64,000 nucleotides of DNA from an uncultured Pelagibacteraceae bacterium (lineage in GTDB: Bacteria > Pseudomonadota > Alphaproteobacteria > Pelagibacterales > Pelagibacteraceae): the NCBI GenBank assembly GCA_902560565.1, contig CACEMG010000001.1, positions 102,194 through 166,193 of the forward strand, in the 5' to 3' direction. Position numbers and translations under genes: made by a program. The notes beneath the pieces are model-generated. The model ran no database searches. It saw only the letters and a list, made by a program, of their open reading frames with translations, and was not told where the DNA came from. Below, piece by piece: positions 1 to 11,426 of the stretch (the stretch's first letter is position 1; each line of letters opens with the position of its first letter).

Positions 1-587
1 AACCCATTTGCTTCAGACTCAACCATTAGAACTGCATCTTTAGTTCCCGCAACAACAAGGTCTAATTTTGATTTTTCCAATTCTATTTTTGAAGGATTTA
101 AAACATATTTTCCATCTATAAAACCAACTCTTGATGCTCCAACTGGTCCAAGAAATGGCATCCCAGATATTGCTAAAGCTGCAGATGAAGCGATGATAGA
201 TAAAATATCAGCCTCGTTTTCTTTATCGTATGATATTACAGTTGGAAGTAATTGAACTTCATTTTTGAATTCAGCAGGGAATAATGGTCTTATAGGTCTG
301 TCAATTAATCTTGAAATTAATGTTTCACTTTCAGTTGGTCTAGCTTCCCTTTTAAAATATCCACCTGGGATTTTTCCAGCTGCATAATATTTCTCTTGAT
401 AATTTACTGATAGCGGAAAATAATCAACTTCAGGATTAACTTTTTTAGCTCCTACCACAGTTGCCAAAACAACTGTTTCGCCGCATGTTGCAATAATAGC
501 TCCATCAGCTTGACGTGCTATTTTGCCTGTCTCTAATTTTATTTTTTTACCATTTAACTCAATCTCTTTTTTAAACTCTTTAAACAT
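1..587 (-). CDS. pnp: Polyribonucleotide nucleotidyltransferase (PNPase), N-terminal part; gene runs off the left edge
   Basis: Reverse strand reads [45 protein letters not shown]...; followed by position next to rpsO; not in ORF track because it is truncated. Confidence 0.95.
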   Translation of the reverse strand, partial: MFKEFKKEIELNGKKIKLETGKIARQADGAIIATCGETVVLATVVGAKKVNPEVDYFPLSVNYQEKYYAAGKIPGGYFKREARPTESETLISRLIDRPIRPLFPAEFKNEVQLLPTVISYDKENEADILSIIASSAALAISGMPFLGPVGASRVGFIDGKYVLNPSKIELEKSKLDLVVAGTKDAVLMVESEANG

Positions 588-591
588 TTTT

Positions 592-840
592 CTACTTTCT
601 AATATTTAGTTTACTTATTACATCCTTATAAGATTCTAATTTATTTCTTTTTAGATAATCTAATAATTTCTTTCTTTTATTTACTGCTTTCAACAAACCA
701 ACTGATGAATGTTTATCTTTCTTAAACGAATTCATATGTTTTGATAAACTTTCAATTTTTTCAGTCAATAAAGCTATCTGAACTTCTGATGAACCTGTGT
801 CTTTATCGTGAACTGCAACTTCTTTTACTTTTTTACTCAT
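592..840 (-). CDS. rpsO: 30S ribosomal protein S15
   Basis: 82 aa with S15 motif [16 protein letters not shown]; adjacent to pnp. Confidence 0.97.
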   Translation of the reverse strand: MSKKVKEVAVHDKDTGSSEVQIALLTEKIESLSKHMNSFKKDKHSSVGLLKAVNKRKKLLDYLKRNKLESYKDVISKLNIRK

Positions 841-1219
841 GTTTTTCCTGTCTGTTAGTATTTTTTATTAAGTTTTCTATTTTTTCCGCATAGTCAAATG
901 ACTCATCCTTTACGAATAATATTTTTGGAAGAAATTTCATTGTAATTTTTTTTGAAAGTGTTTTTCTAACAACAAATGAAAATTCTTTCAAAACGTCTAT
1001 AATCTCATTTGCGTTTTTACCTCCAAGCGGTAACACAAATGCTTTAGCAGTCTTAAGATCTGGACTCATACGAACCTCTGTAACTGTTATATTGCTTGTT
1101 TCAATATTGGGTAATTTTGCTTCACCCCTCATGAAGATGTTACCTAAAGCTTGTTTTATCATTTCTCCTACTCTTAATTGTCTTTGTGAAAGAGTTCTAG
1201 CATTTTTTTTTGATCTCAT
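833..1219 (-). CDS. rbfA: Ribosome-binding factor A
   Basis: RbfA-like sequence (SQRQLRVGEMIKQAL...VTEVRMSPDLKTAKAFV); between infB and rpsO. Confidence 0.93.
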   Translation of the reverse strand: MRSKKNARTLSQRQLRVGEMIKQALGNIFMRGEAKLPNIETSNITVTEVRMSPDLKTAKAFVLPLGGKNANEIIDVLKEFSFVVRKTLSKKITMKFLPKILFVKDESFDYAEKIENLIKNTNRQEKHE

Positions 1220-3426
1220 ATTCTTCTTTCCGTTATTTTAGAGTTGAAAGCCTCTATTATGTCGTTTTTCTGAAAGTCATTAAAATCCTTAAGAGTTATT
1301 CCGCACTCTAAACCAGCTGAAACCTGTTTAGCTTGGTTTTTTTCTCTAAAAATTGTATTTATTTTTCCATTATAAATGATTGTGCCATCTCTTATAACTC
1401 GTGCATTAGCATCATTTAAAATTTCACCCTCTATTACTTTTGAGCCAGCTACTTTTCCCACTTTAGATACTTTAAAAATTTCGAGTATTTCTGCTGACCC
1501 AATGACCTGCTCTTCAACATCCGGTGATAGTAATCCAGACATTCTATTTTTTATTAAATCTAGTACCTCGTAAATTATATTATATGATGATATAGATATT
1601 TTTTCCTGTTCTGCTAATTTTTTAGCTTCTTTCGTTGGTTTAACATTAAAAGCAATTAGTAATGCATTTGATGCTTTTGCCAAACTTACATCAGTTTCAG
1701 TAATCATTCCAATGTCAGATAGTATTATTTTTGGTTTTATTTCATCATGTTTTATTTGCATAACAGCACTAATTATTGCCTCAGACGATCCATGTACATC
1801 TGATTTTATAATGATATTTAACTCCTCAGTTTTCTTATCTTTAAAAGCGGACTCTTGTGTTGCAAAAGTAATTGGATTTTTACCAATTTTAGATTCTTGA
1901 ATTCTAGCATCACATAATGATTTTGCTTCTTTTTCATTTTCTAATACTACAAAATCATCACCTGACTTTGATGCACCATTTATCCCTAAGACTTCGACTG
2001 GAGATGCTGGATATGCCTCATGAATATTTTGTCCTAAATCATTTATAATTGCTCTAACTTTACCCCACTTTAAACCACTAACGAAATAATCACCTTTTTT
2101 TAGAGTTCCATTGGTAATAATTATATTTGCAATTGGACCTCTTCCAATATCAACTTTAGACTCTAATACAACAGCATTAGCTTTCACATTAAAATCTGCT
2201 TTTAAATCTAAGAGTTCAGACTGAAGAATTATTGACTCAACTAACTTCGGAAGATTTTGCTTAGTTTTGGTTGAAATCTCGACCATTAAAGTATCACCTG
2301 ACAATTCCTCAGCTATTAACTCATGTTCTAATAATTGATTTTTTATTTTTTGAGGATCTGCTTCTGGCAAATCACACTTATTAATAGCCACAACAATTGG
2401 AACCTTTGCAGCTTTTGCATGTTTTATAGACTCTATTGTTTGGGGTTTTACTCCATCATCTGCTGCAACTACTAAAACAACTATATCAGTTAGTTTTGAG
2501 CCTCTTGCTCGCATTTCAGTGAAAGCAGCGTGTCCTGGTGTATCTATAAAAGTTATTTTACTTGAATTATGTTCAATTTGGTAAGCACCTACATGCTGAG
2601 TTATCCCTCCAAACTCTCCTGAAACAACATTTGTTTTTCTTAAAACATCAAGTACTGAGGTTTTTCCATGATCTACATGACCCATGACGGTAACTATTGG
2701 TGGCCTACTCTTCAAATTTTCAGGTTTTATCTCTTTGATTTTTTTTATTATCTCCTCGGCTTTATCTTCTTTTATTGGATTATGTCCAAACTCTTTTACA
2801 AGATATTCAGCTGTATCGGAGTCTATTGAATGATTGATAGTAGCAGTTACACCCATACCCAGTAAATGTTTAATAATACTACTTGATTGCACTGCCATTC
2901 TATTAGCTAATTCTCTAATTGTAATAACTTGAGGAATATTAACGTCTCTTTTAACGGGTTTTAAATTTTCTTGTAAGTTATCTTTTTGTATATTTCTGTT
3001 TTCCTTTTGTTTTGCTCTTTTTAAGGAAGCTAAACTTCTTGCTCGACCTTCATCCTCACCACTTAGTGCTCTTGAAACAGTTAACTTAAGTTCTCTTCTT
3101 TTTGAGCTACTTTTACCTTTTATATCCTTCTTTTCAGGATCTGCCTTTAATCTTTTTGTTGCTCTTTGTTCTGCAAGTTTTCTTTTTTCATAATCATTAG
3201 AAGGGACATTTGGTTTTTCAAAACTTGGAGTTTTTGATTTTACTAAGTTATTTTTTTTAAAATTGTTATCTTGTCGGCTAAAATTAAAAGGTCTTTTGTT
3301 TGAAAATTTATTATTTTTTTTTTCAATTAATACAGAGTTTTTACCCTGATTTTTAGCTCTTTCAATGTTTGATATGGATTTTTTGAAATTTCCTGATAGT
3401 TTTAATTTGGTTTTTTTTTTGTCCAT
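1216..3426 (-). CDS. infB: Translation initiation factor IF-2
   Basis: GTPase motifs [32 protein letters not shown]. Confidence 0.98.
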   Translation of the reverse strand: MDKKKTKLKLSGNFKKSISNIERAKNQGKNSVLIEKKNNKFSNKRPFNFSRQDNNFKKNNLVKSKTPSFEKPNVPSNDYEKRKLAEQRATKRLKADPEKKDIKGKSSSKRRELKLTVSRALSGEDEGRARSLASLKRAKQKENRNIQKDNLQENLKPVKRDVNIPQVITIRELANRMAVQSSSIIKHLLGMGVTATINHSIDSDTAEYLVKEFGHNPIKEDKAEEIIKKIKEIKPENLKSRPPIVTVMGHVDHGKTSVLDVLRKTNVVSGEFGGITQHVGAYQIEHNSSKITFIDTPGHAAFTEMRARGSKLTDIVVLVVAADDGVKPQTIESIKHAKAAKVPIVVAINKCDLPEADPQKIKNQLLEHELIAEELSGDTLMVEISTKTKQNLPKLVESIILQSELLDLKADFNVKANAVVLESKVDIGRGPIANIIITNGTLKKGDYFVSGLKWGKVRAIINDLGQNIHEAYPASPVEVLGINGASKSGDDFVVLENEKEAKSLCDARIQESKIGKNPITFATQESAFKDKKTEELNIIIKSDVHGSSEAIISAVMQIKHDEIKPKIILSDIGMITETDVSLAKASNALLIAFNVKPTKEAKKLAEQEKISISSYNIIYEVLDLIKNRMSGLLSPDVEEQVIGSAEILEIFKVSKVGKVAGSKVIEGEILNDANARVIRDGTIIYNGKINTIFREKNQAKQVSAGLECGITLKDFNDFQKNDIIEAFNSKITERRI

Positions 3427-3436
3427 AAGTCATCTT

Positions 3437-4990
3437 TCAATCTTTATAAATTTTATTTCTTGCTGACATAACTAAATCATCTGCCTCTTTCTTTGATAGT
3501 GCAAAATCCTCTAAATAGCCTTTTATTTTAACTCTCTCGCCCTTTACAATGTCATAGCCACCTGTTAACTCATCAGAAGCAAGGTCAGCAAAATCATTTA
3601 AAGTAAGTATTTTTTGTTCTCCAAGTGTGACTAACATTCCTGGTGTCAATCCCTCGTGATTTATTAAATCATTATCAAGTCCGAGTTCTTTTATTTTTTT
3701 TGAAATTTCTTCCTGATCTTTTTTGTAAAATTCATTTGCTCTTTCTAAAAGTTCTTTAGCTGTATCTTCTTCTATGCCTTCAATTTTAACAATATTTTCA
3801 ACAGAAGAATCTTTTAAATCATCGATTGAGGAAAAACCCTCAGCAACTAACAGTTGACCAAGTGTTTCATCTAATTCTAAATTTTTAACGAAGTTTTCAG
3901 TCTTCTCTTTAAATTCGGTCTGTCTTTTTTCCGAGTCTTCTTGATCAGTCATAATATTAATTTCATAGTTCATTAATTTTGTTGCTAATCTTACATTTTG
4001 ACCTCTTCTTCCAATTGCTTTACTTAAATTTTCTTCAGTTAAAATTACATCTAATTTTTTATTATTTGTATCAACGTTTACTCTTTGTACTTCCGCAGGA
4101 GAAAGTGCATTAGAAACTATGACAGCTGGATCTTCTGACCAGTTTACTATATCTATTTTTTCTCCTTGTAGTTCATTCACAACTGCTTGTACTCTGCTTC
4201 CTCTCATTCCAACACAAGCTCCAACAGGATCTAGTGAATTGTCTATTGCTTTTACACAAATTTTTGCTCTACTTCCAGGATCTCTTGCTGACGAAATAAT
4301 TTCAATAAGACCGTCATAAATTTCTGGAACTTCTTGTATAAATAATTTTTCCATAAACTTTGGATGAGCCCTTGATAAGAAAATTTGTTGTCCTCTTGGT
4401 TCTCTTCTAACATCACTACAATAAGCCTTTATACGGTCTCCAGCTTTTATGTTTTCTCTTGGTATCATTTCATTTTTTTGAATTATTGCTTCAGTTCTCC
4501 CAAGATCAACAATTACATTTCCAAATTCTAGTCTTTTAACTATTCCACTCAATATAGTATCTTTTTTATCTTTAAAATCGTTAAACTGTCTATCTCTCTC
4601 AGCTTCTCTTACATTAAAACTAATTACTTGTTTTGCTGTTTGGGCTGCTATTCGTCCAAAATCAAATGCTGGTAGTGCTTGAAGTATGGTATCACCAACT
4701 TTTTTATCTTTATTTTCATCACTTATTTTATGGGCATCCTTAAGGCTTATTTCGGTATTTAAATTTTCTGGATTTTCAGTGATAATCAACTTTCTAAATA
4801 TACCAATCTCACCATTCTCTCTATTAATTTGAACTTCAATTTCGTTTTCTTGTCCAAATTTAGATTTAGCAGCTTTTGCTATACCAGTTTCCATTGAATT
4901 AATGATTAATTCTTTATCAATAGATTTTTCTAAGGCAACTGCCTCTGCTATTCTTATTAACTCTAATTTATCTGCTCTTCTATTAAGCAT
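3437..4990 (-). CDS. nusA: Transcription termination/antitermination factor NusA
   Basis: S1/KH features (GACVGMRGSRVQAVVNELQGEKIDIV, AIGRRGQNVRLA); upstream of infB. Confidence 0.97.
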   Translation of the reverse strand: MLNRRADKLELIRIAEAVALEKSIDKELIINSMETGIAKAAKSKFGQENEIEVQINRENGEIGIFRKLIITENPENLNTEISLKDAHKISDENKDKKVGDTILQALPAFDFGRIAAQTAKQVISFNVREAERDRQFNDFKDKKDTILSGIVKRLEFGNVIVDLGRTEAIIQKNEMIPRENIKAGDRIKAYCSDVRREPRGQQIFLSRAHPKFMEKLFIQEVPEIYDGLIEIISSARDPGSRAKICVKAIDNSLDPVGACVGMRGSRVQAVVNELQGEKIDIVNWSEDPAVIVSNALSPAEVQRVNVDTNNKKLDVILTEENLSKAIGRRGQNVRLATKLMNYEINIMTDQEDSEKRQTEFKEKTENFVKNLELDETLGQLLVAEGFSSIDDLKDSSVENIVKIEGIEEDTAKELLERANEFYKKDQEEISKKIKELGLDNDLINHEGLTPGMLVTLGEQKILTLNDFADLASDELTGGYDIVKGERVKIKGYLEDFALSKKEADDLVMSARNKIYKD

Positions 4991-5004
4991 TTATTCCTTC
5001 CAAA

Positions 5005-5028
5005 AAAAAATGGGCCGAAGCCCATTTT
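5005..5028. terminator. Hairpin terminator between metK and nusA
   Basis: Perfect inverted repeat aaaaATGGGC-CGAA-GCCCATtttt; on the minus strand it follows metK and is followed by a T-run. Confidence 0.8.
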
Positions 5029-5085
5029 TGAAATTTCAATAATGTAAGCTAAATATAAGTATTTTTATTAAATTTTCAACTTTAT

Positions 5086-6249
5086 TTACTTACTAAATAC
5101 TGATGCTTTATCAGTTTTTTCCCACGAAAATGATCCGTCGCTGCCTGGGTCTCTTCCAAAATGACCATATGCAGCTGATTTTTCATATATTGGTTTATTT
5201 AATCCTAACATTTCCCTAATTCCTCTCGGGCTTAAATCAAAATTTTCTTTAATAAGTTTCTCTACATGTAAATTTTTTTCTTCATCATTGCTGAACAAAT
5301 CCACATAAATAGATAAAGGTTTTGAAACACCTATTGCATAAGCTAATTGTATCAAACATTTATCTGCAATTTTTGATGCCACAATATTTTTTGCTAAATA
5401 TCTAGATGCATAGGCCGCAGATCTATCAACTTTAGTTGGGTCTTTTCCTGAAAAAGCTCCACCTCCATGAGGTGCAGCACCTCCATACGTATCCACTATT
5501 ATTTTTCTTCCTGTTAAACCACTATCTCCATCAGGTCCGCCAATTACAAAATTTCCGGTAGGATTAATATATATTTCGTTTTCATCTAGACTTCCAAGTA
5601 AGTTTTTAGGAATAGACTTTTCAATATATGGCATGCAAAGTTCTTTTACTTGAGCTAGGTTAACATCTTTTGAATGTTGTGTAGAAATCACAACTGATTT
5701 TACAGCTTTTGGTATACCATCTTTATATTCAATAGTAATTTGACTTTTTGAGTCTGGCTCTATTCCTTTAAGTTTTCCTGATTTTCTATCTTCTGCCATA
5801 AGTCTTAAAATTCTATGCGAAAAATGAATCGGAGCTGGCATTAATACATCAGTCTCGTTACATGCATAACCAAACATTATTCCTTGATCTCCAGCACCTT
5901 CATCTTTATTTCCAGAAGAGTCAACGCCCATAGCTATATCAGCTGATTGGGAGTGTAAATGAGACTCAATTTTAGTTGCCTCTTTGTAAGTAAAACCTTC
6001 CTGATCATAACCGATATCTTTGATACAATCTCTAACCTTGGAAATTAATTCATCTTTTTTAATATCTGGTCCTCTTGTTTCTCCAGCTAAAACAACTTTA
6101 TTTGTTGTTGTCAATGTTTCGCACGCTACCCTTGCTTCAGGTTCCATGCCTAAATAGGTATCTACAACCATGTCTGAAATTCTATCGCAAACTTTATCCG
6201 GGTGACCCTCTGATACAGACTCACTAGTGAACAAATAATCTTTTTTCAT
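5086..6249 (-). CDS. metK: S-adenosylmethionine synthetase
   Basis: [45 protein letters not shown]. Confidence 0.98.
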   Translation of the reverse strand: MKKDYLFTSESVSEGHPDKVCDRISDMVVDTYLGMEPEARVACETLTTTNKVVLAGETRGPDIKKDELISKVRDCIKDIGYDQEGFTYKEATKIESHLHSQSADIAMGVDSSGNKDEGAGDQGIMFGYACNETDVLMPAPIHFSHRILRLMAEDRKSGKLKGIEPDSKSQITIEYKDGIPKAVKSVVISTQHSKDVNLAQVKELCMPYIEKSIPKNLLGSLDENEIYINPTGNFVIGGPDGDSGLTGRKIIVDTYGGAAPHGGGAFSGKDPTKVDRSAAYASRYLAKNIVASKIADKCLIQLAYAIGVSKPLSIYVDLFSNDEEKNLHVEKLIKENFDLSPRGIREMLGLNKPIYEKSAAYGHFGRDPGSDGSFSWEKTDKASVFSK

Positions 6250-6250
6250 T

Positions 6251-7792
6251 TTATTTTATCTCCCTATTTGTTTTTAAAAAAAAAATTAAGCTAATATAAA
6301 TAAAGATAAAATAAAAGAATATATTATTACTATATTTAGAAAAAAAAGTTTTTTTACCGTTTTTTATTTGTTTAATCTCAATTACTCCCTCGTAAGTTGA
6401 CTCAGACATTTTAGAAATTTGTCCAAAAGGGTCAATTAACGCTGATGTTCCATTATTGGTAGATCTAATTATGCTTTTCCCTTCCTCAATAGACCGAAAA
6501 ATTGAATGAGAAAAATGTTGATGTGGTCCAATTGACTTTCCAAACCAGCCATCCTCAGAGATATTTATGATCAAATCGTAATTATTTGTCTTAGAAAGAT
6601 TACCAGAATATATAATTTCATAGCATATCAAAGGTAAAAAATTCAGATCAAATTTTTGGGTTTGTAAATTAATTATATCTCTTTTTTTTCCAGCTGAGTA
6701 TGAATTATAAAAATTCGTAACAGTTTTCATTCCTAAAGTTTTTAAAAAAGCTTCTAAGGGTAAAAACTCACCAAAGGGCACTAGATTATTTTTATTATAA
6801 AATTTTATTAAATCTAAATTATTATTTACTACTGCCAATGAATTAAAAATCTTTTCATTTATAGAATTGTTTATACCAAATATAATTAAATGTTTATCGC
6901 TAAACTTTTCTTTAAAAATATCTTTATATCTTTTTAAATTATTCAATTCCGTATTATTAAATATACCCTCAGGCCATATAAATATCGTTTTAACGTCTTT
7001 ATTTGGACTGCTTAATTCTATTAAACTTTGAATAATTTCTTCTTCATTTTCAGTATAATAAAATCTTTCAATACTTATTTTAGGTGAAACAATTTTGATT
7101 ATAAAATTATTATCTTTTAGTAAGGCATTGCTCGCTTGATCAAGCCTTATTTGACCAAAAACAATTCCTGAAATTAATAAAAGTCCAAATGAAATTACAA
7201 TACACATATCGAATTTCCCTTTTTTTAAAAAAAAAAGAGATGGCAAAATAAAAAGTGTAATACAGAATAAATTGAAACTGTATGTTCCAATAAATGAGAG
7301 TACTTGTAGCAATGGTAAAAATTCTGAAAAAGAAAATGAAATTAAATTCCATGGAAAACCTGATAAAATATTTCCCCGTAAAAATTCTAAAATTGAAAAA
7401 GAAATTGAAAAAGATAATACTAAAGAAATGTTATTATATTTTTTGAAATAGTAGAATAAGTATGTAGCTAAGCCATAAAACACCCCGAGAAACATTGGAA
7501 TTAAAATAAAAGCAATTGGTATTAATATTCTAAAAGTTTGATCAAATGTAAGAGATATGGTGATCCAATACAAGCTAGATATAAAATAACCAAAACCAAA
7601 CATCCAGCCATATAAAAAATACTCCTTTTGAGTTAATGAAAATTTTTGTTTTACAAAAAAAATAAATAATGCTGAAAATGTAAAAAAATTCACTAAAAAA
7701 AAATTATAAGGTGGAAGACTTAATGAGCTTAATATCCCAAGGGTAAAGATATAAAAATGTGATAATAATTTTTTTTTTATAGTTTTTTTCAA
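6251..7792 (-). CDS. lnt: Apolipoprotein N-acyltransferase
   Basis: Multispanning N-terminus plus nitrilase domain ([29 protein letters not shown]). Confidence 0.93.
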   Translation of the reverse strand: MKKTIKKKLLSHFYIFTLGILSSLSLPPYNFFLVNFFTFSALFIFFVKQKFSLTQKEYFLYGWMFGFGYFISSLYWITISLTFDQTFRILIPIAFILIPMFLGVFYGLATYLFYYFKKYNNISLVLSFSISFSILEFLRGNILSGFPWNLISFSFSEFLPLLQVLSFIGTYSFNLFCITLFILPSLFFLKKGKFDMCIVISFGLLLISGIVFGQIRLDQASNALLKDNNFIIKIVSPKISIERFYYTENEEEIIQSLIELSSPNKDVKTIFIWPEGIFNNTELNNLKRYKDIFKEKFSDKHLIIFGINNSINEKIFNSLAVVNNNLDLIKFYNKNNLVPFGEFLPLEAFLKTLGMKTVTNFYNSYSAGKKRDIINLQTQKFDLNFLPLICYEIIYSGNLSKTNNYDLIINISEDGWFGKSIGPHQHFSHSIFRSIEEGKSIIRSTNNGTSALIDPFGQISKMSESTYEGVIEIKQIKNGKKTFFSKYSNNIFFYFIFIYISLIFFLKTNREIK

Positions 7793-8244
7793 ATTTTATT
7801 TTTCACCAGATTATAAAGTTTATTTTCCTCTTTTTGCATTTTATAAAAATCCATATTTTTCTTATGGTCAAATCCATATAAATGTAAAAACCCATGGATG
7901 AATATTTTTGCGACTTTTTTTTTAAATTCAAATAAATTTATTGTTTTAGGTTTGTTCATAAACTCATAACTTATAATAATATCCCCAAGATAAAAAAGTT
8001 TATTATCAATACTTTTTTTAATTGGGAATGATAAAATATCTGTAGTTTTATTTTTTTTTCTAAAAATTTTATTTAATTTTCTTATTTTTGAGTTACTTGA
8101 TAATAGAACTGTTATTATTGTTTTTTTATTTTTTAAATTATATTTTTTAGGTATATTTTTTAATATTTTATTGAACAATTTGGAGATATTTCTAGTTTTT
8201 TTTTTCCAAGCTGCGTTATCAAGGATAACCTCAGCTTTAATCAT
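7789..8244 (-). CDS. ybeY: Endoribonuclease YbeY
   Basis: KTTDILSFP, LGDIIIS, HGFLHLYGFDHKK motif. Confidence 0.93.
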   Translation of the reverse strand: MIKAEVILDNAAWKKKTRNISKLFNKILKNIPKKYNLKNKKTIITVLLSSNSKIRKLNKIFRKKNKTTDILSFPIKKSIDNKLFYLGDIIISYEFMNKPKTINLFEFKKKVAKIFIHGFLHLYGFDHKKNMDFYKMQKEENKLYNLVKNKI

Positions 8245-9238
8245 CTTTTTGATCTGAGTAGGCTTTTACAATTTTTGAAACTAGTGGATGCCTTACAACA
8301 TCAGAATGATCAAAATCAACTACTGAGATTTCATCTAAATGGCCTATAAGCTTTTTAGATCTATTTAAACCTGATGATGACTTGTTTGGTAAGTCTATTT
8401 GTGACGGGTCACCATTAACAACTATTTTAGAATTTTCACCAATTCTCGTTAAAAACATTTTTATTTGAGTATCAGTTGCGTTTTGAGCTTCATCTAAAAT
8501 TGCAAAAGAGTTTTTTAATGTTCTACCTCGCATAAATGCAAGTGGTGCAATTTCAATATCTCCAATTTCTATTTTTTTTTGAATTTTTTCGAAATCTAAC
8601 AAATCATACAATGAATCGTAAAGTGGTCTTAAATAAGGATCAACTTTTTCTCTCATATCTCCGGGTAAAAAACCAAGTCTCTCTCCAGCTTCAACTGCAG
8701 GCCTAGATAAAATTATTCTTTCAATCTTTTTTTCTAAAAGCATAGTTAATGCTACAGCAACAGCTAAAAAAGTTTTTCCAGTACCTGCGGGGCCAGTAGA
8801 AATTACGATTTCACTCTCTTTTAAAGCTCTAACATATTTTTTTTGCTTTTCAGATCTTGGTATAACTGATTTTTTTGGTGTTTTGATTATATATTCAATT
8901 TTTTGGCCGGTATTACTATTTTCAGTTATCATAAATTTATTTATAGAAGATAATATATCCTTTTTCTCTATAGTGCCATTATTTAAAAACTGATCAGAGA
9001 GAAACATAATCGCATTTTTTAAAATTTCATTGTTCCTTTGATCACTTTTTATAATAATAGAATTGCCTCTAAAATATAAACTTGTACCAGTAAGTTTCTC
9101 AAGTTCTTTTAAGTTTTCATTAAATTCGCCAACTACGCCCATCAATAAATCATTATCTTGGAATATAACGCTTAGACTATCATTATCAGAGTATACGAAT
9201 TTTATTTTTGTTTTGGAATTTAATCTAGCTTTATTCAA
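8237..9238 (-). CDS. phoH: PhoH-family ATPase (YbeZ)
   Basis: Walker A STGPAGTGKTFLAVA; LSRPAVEAGERLGFLPGDMREKVDPYLRPLYD. Confidence 0.95.
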   Translation of the reverse strand: MNKARLNSKTKIKFVYSDNDSLSVIFQDNDLLMGVVGEFNENLKELEKLTGTSLYFRGNSIIIKSDQRNNEILKNAIMFLSDQFLNNGTIEKKDILSSINKFMITENSNTGQKIEYIIKTPKKSVIPRSEKQKKYVRALKESEIVISTGPAGTGKTFLAVAVALTMLLEKKIERIILSRPAVEAGERLGFLPGDMREKVDPYLRPLYDSLYDLLDFEKIQKKIEIGDIEIAPLAFMRGRTLKNSFAILDEAQNATDTQIKMFLTRIGENSKIVVNGDPSQIDLPNKSSSGLNRSKKLIGHLDEISVVDFDHSDVVRHPLVSKIVKAYSDQKDD

Positions 9239-9240
9239 TT

Positions 9241-10581
9241 TTAAGCTGCCTTAAATTTATTTTTTTCACTTAATTCACCAACCAATGTATTTTGGTTAGT
9301 TTTTGTTACTCTTACTTTAACAATTTTCCCGACAAGATTTTTGCTACCTTCAAAAATAACTGAATTCATATATACGTTTCTCCCAAATAGTTTATTTTGA
9401 CCCTGAATTTCATTTTCTACCAAAACATCAATGTATTTATTTTCAAATGATTTATTTTTCAATTTTTGATATCCAAATAATTTCTCCTGGATAATTTTGA
9501 GTCTTTCCTTTGAAATTTTCTCATCAATTGATTTTAGCTTTGATGCTGTTGTCCCTGGTCTTGCACTAAAAATAAAAGAAAATGAATTTATAAATTTAAT
9601 CATATCAATTAATTTAACTGTATTGTCAAAATCCTCTGCCTCTTCCCCAGGGTATCCAATAATAAAATCACTTGAAAATTCTATTTTATCGTTAATTTCT
9701 TTCAAGTAGTTAAATGTAGAAACATATTCCTCTACCTTATGTTTTCTATTCATTAATTTTAATATTTTATTGGAACCCGACTGAATAGGTAGATGCACAA
9801 ATGGCATTAATTTTTTTGAGTTTTTATAACATTCTAATAAATCTTTAGTCATATCCCTTGGATGAGAAGTGGTATATCTTATTCTCTTAATACCTTTTAT
9901 TTCCTCAAGGGACATAATTAAATCTGAAAGTCTAAATTCTTTATTTGCTTCATTAAAATTATATGCATTTACGTTTTGTCCTAACAAAATGATTTCTTTA
10001 GATCCATTTTGAACCATTATTTTTGCCTCATCTATTATTTGGTGAAAAGGTCTCGAGTATTCTGGTCCTCTTGTATATGGCACAACACAGAAGTGACAAA
10101 ATTTATCACATCCCTCTTGTATAGTTAAAAATGAGGAAACTTTACTATTCTTGTTCTGAATTTTACTCAAGTAATTAAATTTTTCTATAGTATCAAAATC
10201 TGTAATTTCGTTTTTCAATTTATTTTTTTCAAATTCTAAAATAGTCTCGTTAAGCTTATGATATGATTGTGGTCCGATAACTAAATCTATATAAGGTTCT
10301 CTCTTTAACATTTCAGTATTTTCGGCTTGTGCAACACATCCAGCGACTATTACTATTGGTTTACTTTTATTAATAAACGCCTCTCTTACCCTGCCAATTT
10401 CATGGTAGACCTTTTCTTTTGCTTTATCCCTTATGTGACAAGTATTTAAAACAAAACAATTTGCAGAGTTTAAATTTTCAGATTTTTCGTACCCAATAGT
10501 TTTAAGAGCATCGGTTATTTTATCAGAGTCATAAACATTCATCTGACAACCAAATGTTTTAACAAATACTTTTTTTGACAT
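9241..10581 (-). CDS. miaB: tRNA-2-methylthio-N6-dimethylallyladenosine synthase
   Basis: KTFGCQMNVYDSD; radical SAM EGCDKFCHFCVVPYTRG; TRAM-like C-terminus. Confidence 0.97.
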   Translation of the reverse strand: MSKKVFVKTFGCQMNVYDSDKITDALKTIGYEKSENLNSANCFVLNTCHIRDKAKEKVYHEIGRVREAFINKSKPIVIVAGCVAQAENTEMLKREPYIDLVIGPQSYHKLNETILEFEKNKLKNEITDFDTIEKFNYLSKIQNKNSKVSSFLTIQEGCDKFCHFCVVPYTRGPEYSRPFHQIIDEAKIMVQNGSKEIILLGQNVNAYNFNEANKEFRLSDLIMSLEEIKGIKRIRYTTSHPRDMTKDLLECYKNSKKLMPFVHLPIQSGSNKILKLMNRKHKVEEYVSTFNYLKEINDKIEFSSDFIIGYPGEEAEDFDNTVKLIDMIKFINSFSFIFSARPGTTASKLKSIDEKISKERLKIIQEKLFGYQKLKNKSFENKYIDVLVENEIQGQNKLFGRNVYMNSVIFEGSKNLVGKIVKVRVTKTNQNTLVGELSEKNKFKAA

Positions 10582-11006
10582 TAATTATTTTTTTTTTTAA
10601 CGCCGTACAATTCAAGTTTATGATCAACAAGTTCGTAACCATATTTTTCTGCAATTTTTTTTTGTAGCTCTTCAATTTCGTTATCTACGAACTCAATTAT
10701 TTCTCCAGTTCTAATGTCTATCAGATGATTATGATCATCGTTAATTTCGTATCTTGCTTTTCCACCTTTAAAATCATGTTTAGTCAAAATCCCCGCCTCC
10801 TCAAAGAGCTTTACTGTTCTATAAATTGTTGCGATGCTTATTTTTGGATCAATTTTAGATACTCTTTTGTATAATTCATCAACATCGGGGTGATCAGACT
10901 CTCCATAATTTTTTTTTGACTCAGAGATAACTCTCGCAATAGTTTTTCTCTGATCAGTAAGTTTAACTCCTTTTTCAACACATTTTTGTTCAATAGTATC
11001 TGACAT
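10581..11006 (-). CDS. fur: Fur-family regulator, Fur/Mur-like
   Basis: ISIATIYRTVKLFEEAGI; NDDHNHLIDIRTGEIIEF without the CxxC of zinc-containing Fur. Confidence 0.88.
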   Translation of the reverse strand: MSDTIEQKCVEKGVKLTDQRKTIARVISESKKNYGESDHPDVDELYKRVSKIDPKISIATIYRTVKLFEEAGILTKHDFKGGKARYEINDDHNHLIDIRTGEIIEFVDNEIEELQKKIAEKYGYELVDHKLELYGVKKKNN

Positions 11007-11015
11007 AAGTTTATT

Positions 11016-11426
11016 TTAACTTAAATAAATGGGTTTAATCAAATTTTTTTTAACATTAAATTTATTACATAAATTAGGCAATTCTCTTAGATTTTTTAAA
11101 TTTTTGAGTTTATCTTCAATTTTTTTTTTTTTCTCAAAATCAAGGTAACTATATGAATAATAATCGATCCCTTTTGATAAATGAATAGCTTTAACAATGG
11201 ATAGAGAATTTCTTATTCCAGCATAACTACCTGGTCCCCTATTGATATAAATTTTTCTAATTTTCTCTAAATTAGTTTTATATTTAATTAAGAATTTATT
11301 AATTAAAATTGTCAATTTGTCATAATTCTTTTTACTATTAATGTAAGTGCCTGTATAAATATTTTTATTTAAAATGAGTCCTAATAAAATTTTTTCTCCA
11401 GTTGCATCCATTATTAATATATTCAT
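11016..11426 (-). CDS. tsaB: TsaB-like tRNA threonylcarbamoyladenosine biosynthesis protein, short form (136 aa)
   Basis: MNILIMDATGEKILLGLI start, INRGPGSYAGIRNSLSIVKAI motif, C-terminal KPIYLS; ORF-track start at 11501 adds a non-homologous 25-aa leader. Confidence 0.8.
   Translation of the reverse strand: MNILIMDATGEKILLGLILNKNIYTGTYINSKKNYDKLTILINKFLIKYKTNLEKIRKIYINRGPGSYAGIRNSLSIVKAIHLSKGIDYYSYSYLDFEKKKKIEDKLKNLKNLRELPNLCNKFNVKKNLIKPIYLS

Noticed and set aside
5029-5085. Possible SAM riboswitch near metK
   Set aside because: This spacer is downstream of metK, and upstream of metK lnt ends one nt away, so no leader exists; only the terminator hairpin is supported.
7140-7352. 70-aa minus-strand ORF inside lnt
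   Set aside because: Same strand, different frame within lnt; Phe/Ile-rich frame-shift product.
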